This document shows, one piece after another, positions 61,627-64,000 of a stretch of DNA of 64,000 bases. The stretch covers positions 62,001 through 126,000 of the forward strand of contig JAFIFX010000004.1 in the NCBI GenBank assembly GCA_020831805.1, read 5' to 3'. Numbering within the stretch: the first letter of the stretch is position 1; the number at the start of each line of letters is the position of its first letter. The position numbers were made by a program, and so were the translations under genes. The stretch is from Planctomycetota bacterium. Its GTDB lineage: Bacteria > Planctomycetota > Phycisphaerae > Phycisphaerales > UBA1924. A model generated the notes under the pieces. That model was not told the origin of the DNA. It saw nothing but the letters and a program-made list of their open reading frames with translations, and made no database searches.

Positions 61627-62013
61627 TCAGCAGCATCCGTCGGAACCGCCGCAGCATTTGCCGCCGGAAAGACGCGCACGGTCCCCCGCTGCCGCCGTCG
61701 TCTCGCCCCCGGCCAGCCCGGCCAGCTCCGCCAGACGATCACGCGAGGGATAGTCGCCCTGGTTGACCACGCGCCCATCCGCGACGATCACCGGCAGAGC
61801 CTTGGCGTTGCTCTCGGCCACGATCCGCTGCACGTCGATGTTGGTGACGAACGCCATCGGCTCCTGCGCCAGGTTGTAGCGCCGGACCTCGACGCCCCGG
61901 CTCCGCAGCCAGTCCAGGTCCGCGGCCAGTCGGGAGAGACGCTCATCCGGCTCGACGCCGCAAACGCCGGTCGAGCAGCACATAGGCGGGTCGAAGATCT
62001 CGATTCGTTTCAT
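61627..62013 (-). CDS. arsD: Arsenic metallochaperone ArsD
   Basis: A 128-residue chaperone that hands As(III) to ArsA. MKRIEIFDPPMCCSTGVCGV has the Cys12/13 and Cys18 equivalents. The end KCCGGSDGCC gives two further Cys pairs. ATG 62013 with AAGGAG box. Lies between arsR and arsA. Confidence 0.96.
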   Translation of the reverse strand: MKRIEIFDPPMCCSTGVCGVEPDERLSRLAADLDWLRSRGVEVRRYNLAQEPMAFVTNIDVQRIVAESNAKALPVIVADGRVVNQGDYPSRDRLAELAGLAGGETTAAAGDRARLSGGKCCGGSDGCC

Positions 62014-62024
62014 GGCAATCTCCT

Positions 62025-62465
62025 TCATGGTTGAGTGTGTTCCGGACTTGCCACGGGGGACGCCTGTCCGCAGCCAAGGGCGCCCTTTTCCTCGCAGCAA
62101 CCCCGCTCGCCGGGCACGAATCCTTCCGGACAGCACTGATCGATCGCGTCGGCCAACGCCCGCAGGGTCTTGCTCAACTCCTGGTACCGCACCGCGTAGC
62201 GAACCACGCGGCCGTCGCGCTCGCTGGACAGCACGCTGGCCTTCTCCAGCGTCGCCAGGTGCCGGGAGACCACCGAGGTGTCCACCGAGCAGCACGCGGC
62301 CACCTCGGACACCGAGCACGGCCGCCCGCACTTGGCGATGCAGGCCAGCAGCCCCGCCCGGGTCGGGTCGCACAGGGCCTTGAACAGGTCCGGGTTGAGG
62401 AGCCGGTCGATCGGCCCGCAGCACGCCGCGGCCTGCACCGGGGACTGGGGTCGGGATGGATTCAT
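62025..62465 (-). CDS. arsR: ArsR-family arsenic-sensing repressor
   Basis: A winged-helix repressor of 146 residues. DPTRAGLLACIAKCGRPCSV and SEVAACCSVDTSVVSRHLAT form the DNA-binding part (with ACCS as As-binding cysteines), and the end has ECC-type pairs (CCPEGFVPGERGCCEEKG). An N-terminal ACCGP may be a further ligand. ATG at 62465 was preferred: the -10 box covers the alternative ATG at 62474, and transcription would begin at or close to 62465, so the message may be leaderless. The operators lie in the promoter. Confidence 0.92.
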   Translation of the reverse strand: MNPSRPQSPVQAAACCGPIDRLLNPDLFKALCDPTRAGLLACIAKCGRPCSVSEVAACCSVDTSVVSRHLATLEKASVLSSERDGRVVRYAVRYQELSKTLRALADAIDQCCPEGFVPGERGCCEEKGALGCGQASPVASPEHTQP

Positions 62466-62500
62466 TTGCATCATAATGCAATGGTTGCATTGATGTGCAA
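62466..62500 (-). promoter_or_regulatory. ars promoter with two tandem operators
   Basis: On the minus strand TTGCAC (62500-62495), 16-17 bases, CATTAT/ATTATG (62478-62472). Two identical palindromes TTGCA-N6-TGCAA lie at 62466-62481 and 62485-62500, centre to centre 19 bases. One covers the -10 and the other the -35. They match the TTGCA half-sites known for ArsR/SmtB proteins. Confidence 0.75.
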
Positions 62501-62549
62501 GAATGTCAAGCCGACCCGTCAGATCGTGTTAGATGGTGTATAGTAAGGA

Positions 62550-63806
62550 TTATGATCGGGTCTGAGCCGGGGTTTCCAGCACGAAGCGCCGGTTTTCCCA
62601 GAGTTTCTCGACCCGCTCGGCGAAGCCGCTGGTCGCGGGCAGGTCCCGCCCGCAGCCGACGAGCAGGTCGACCATGCCGTGGAAGTCATCCAGGCCGATG
62701 TGCTCCTGGCCGACCCGGGGCACGCCCTGGTAGGTCCCGGACTGGACCTCGGCGAGGTTGGCCATGTTGTGGTAGTTGCCCAGGGGCAGGCAGACGCAGG
62801 TGGACGCGTAGCCATAGGCGCAGAAGACCGACGCCTCGCACGCCCCGCCGGCCATGAGTTTGCGCTGCCACTTCCATTTGGGCATCTCGCTGAACTTCTG
62901 GGCCGCGGTGGGCAGGGACGGGCCGCCGGCGATGGACTCGGCGACCTTGGCCACGGCGGCGGTCAGCTCGGGCGAGAAGACCGAGACGCGGTCGCCCACC
63001 CGGACGATCGGCCCGCCGTGGATCGGCGAGTCGGGGAAGGACCGCGAGTTCTCCAGGGCGATGACGCGGCTGTTCCTGGGCATGAACCCGTCCTTGGCCG
63101 CGCCGATGGCCCCGATGAAGCCGATCTCCTCGGCCCGCGTCAGCAGCACGCGGACATCGCCGACCGGCTCGCCGGACTCGCGCATCCGGCGGAGTTCGTC
63201 GAACGCGGCGAGCGCCCCGGCCAGGGCGGCCAGGTCGTCGCAGGCGTGTGTGTGCAGGATGCCGCCGAACTCGTCGTCGATCACCCGCGGCTCGGGCAGG
63301 TCCCAGACCGCGATGTCGCCCGGGCGTCCCGCCTCGGCCCCGTGGGGGGCGTCGGTCTCGCAGTGGTACTGCTTGAAGGGGCGCTCGTCGGTCTCGGACC
63401 ACGCCACGCCGTCGGGTTGGTGCTCCCCGGTGATGGTTCCGAGCACCGAGGCGTCCCCCGTGTGGACCCGGACGCGGGCGTCGGGGAAGTAGTCGGCCAT
63501 GACCCCGCCGCGGAAGCCGAGCACCAGCGTGGTCGGCGAGAGCACCTCGTCGACGACGAACGCCGGATGGTCGAGGTGGGCGGTGAAGTAGACCGGCGCG
63601 TCCTGGCCGGGGGGGGCGGGGGGACCGGCGAAGCGGAGTTCGATGTTGCCGTGGGCGTCGCGTCGCGCCTCGATCCCGGGCCGCTCGGCCACCCAGCGGT
63701 CGACCCATCCGACCACGCGTCCCTCGTGGCCGGCGGCGGTGGGGATGGCCGTGAGTTGCTTGAGCCAGGTCAGGTGGTCATCGCGTCGGTCGTCGGGGAT
63801 GGGCAT
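62550..63806 (-). CDS. M42-like metallopeptidase
   Basis: A 418-residue peptidase related to M42/M20 aminopeptidases. Metal ligands: TAHLDHPAFVVDE (His/Asp), HACDDLAALAG (Asp), TRAEEIGFIGA (Glu-Glu) and ALENSRSFPDSP. C-terminal LPLGNYHNMANLAE holds the last His. ATG 63806 was chosen at MPIPDDRRDD; an upstream in-frame start exists. No signal peptide, so it is cytoplasmic. It is followed by the ars promoter region in the same direction. Confidence 0.85.
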   Translation of the reverse strand: MPIPDDRRDDHLTWLKQLTAIPTAAGHEGRVVGWVDRWVAERPGIEARRDAHGNIELRFAGPPAPPGQDAPVYFTAHLDHPAFVVDEVLSPTTLVLGFRGGVMADYFPDARVRVHTGDASVLGTITGEHQPDGVAWSETDERPFKQYHCETDAPHGAEAGRPGDIAVWDLPEPRVIDDEFGGILHTHACDDLAALAGALAAFDELRRMRESGEPVGDVRVLLTRAEEIGFIGAIGAAKDGFMPRNSRVIALENSRSFPDSPIHGGPIVRVGDRVSVFSPELTAAVAKVAESIAGGPSLPTAAQKFSEMPKWKWQRKLMAGGACEASVFCAYGYASTCVCLPLGNYHNMANLAEVQSGTYQGVPRVGQEHIGLDDFHGMVDLLVGCGRDLPATSGFAERVEKLWENRRFVLETPAQTRS

Positions 63807-63859
63807 GAGCGATCGTAGGGGACGGCGGTTCCCCGTCACGAAGCCCGACCCCGGCCCGC

Positions 63860-64000
63860 TCATCGGGCGCACGGGTCCAGGAACCGCTGGACGAAGGCGA
63901 ACAGGTCGTCCATACTCACCGTGCCATCGCCGTTGAAATCGGCCGCGGGATCACCGGCGAGAAAAGCCCTGAGAAACGCGGCGATGTCGAAGAAATCAAA
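63860..64000 (-). CDS. C-terminal dockerin of a truncated gene
   Basis: The last 46 codons of a gene that starts beyond the right edge. They form a GC-type dockerin: FDFFDIAAFLRAFLAGDP, then DFNGDGTVSMDDLFAFVQRF, ending FLDPCAR. The first loop lies outside the window. A further exported anchored protein is expected. Confidence 0.85.
   Translation of the reverse strand, partial: FDFFDIAAFLRAFLAGDPAADFNGDGTVSMDDLFAFVQRFLDPCAR

Overview
The window is very GC-rich (about 70%) chromosome from a planctomycete of the class Phycisphaerae. The assignment is an inference from several signs seen together. There are six proteins ending in the paired 'GC-type' dockerin module common in Phycisphaerales, and several prepilin-like proteins. 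There is a signal peptidase I with a large lectin-like insert, a SPINDLY-type TPR glycosyltransferase, sulfotransferases, and a tRNA-tuf-rpmG-tRNA-secE-nusG cluster. No ribosomal RNA, CRISPR array or prophage was seen.

Layout. 1-9.7 kb: the tail of a prepilin-like gene, a membrane protein, then a minus-strand run of seven genes (two membrane/secreted unknowns, a pseudopilin, two paralogous small anchored proteins, a PSP1/RicT-like protein and signal peptidase I). Next come a membrane-anchored helix-turn-helix protein and a membrane protein/XRE regulator pair with a clear self-regulatory promoter. 9.8-15.4 kb: a secreted amidohydrolase and the translation/secretion cluster tRNA-Thr, tuf, rpmG, tRNA-Trp, secE, nusG. 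15.8-28.4 kb: an exported-protein block with a DUF1028/beta-propeller protein, an AsmA-like protein, an APC permease, two tandem subtilases, a dockerin-only protein and a beta-helix protein.

28.5-31.2 kb is the most unusual part: an AT-richer cassette between direct repeats of the 3' end of rho. It has its own promoter and encodes a cysteine-rich exported peptide (with an in-frame TAG at codon 3), an unknown anchored protein, a MauE/DoxX-like redox membrane protein and a pseudopilin. It looks like an integrated element at the rho 3' end, and may be a disulfide-forming pseudopilus module. 31.2-41.4 kb: rho, ptsI, an RNase E/G protein, dxr, a SPINDLY-like transferase and a sulfotransferase. 41.4-46.2 kb: a sulfotransferase/epimerase operon with a leader terminator, ybeY-corC and a PAS-LuxR regulator.

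46.2-49.4 kb: a cysS of mosaic base composition with a 110-residue insert in the catalytic domain, followed by a 150-bp-period array of inverted-repeat-ended units and a RAYT-type Y1 transposase. 49.4-57.2 kb: LptF/G-like permease, GT39-like glycosyltransferase, PAP2 phosphatase, rplM-rpsI and a CPBP protease. 57.2-62.5 kb: a TVP38/DedA-like protein and an arsenic operon read arsR-arsD-arsA-arsC-arsM, with tandem operators and an apparently leaderless arsR. The window ends with an M42-type peptidase and the dockerin tail of a further gene.
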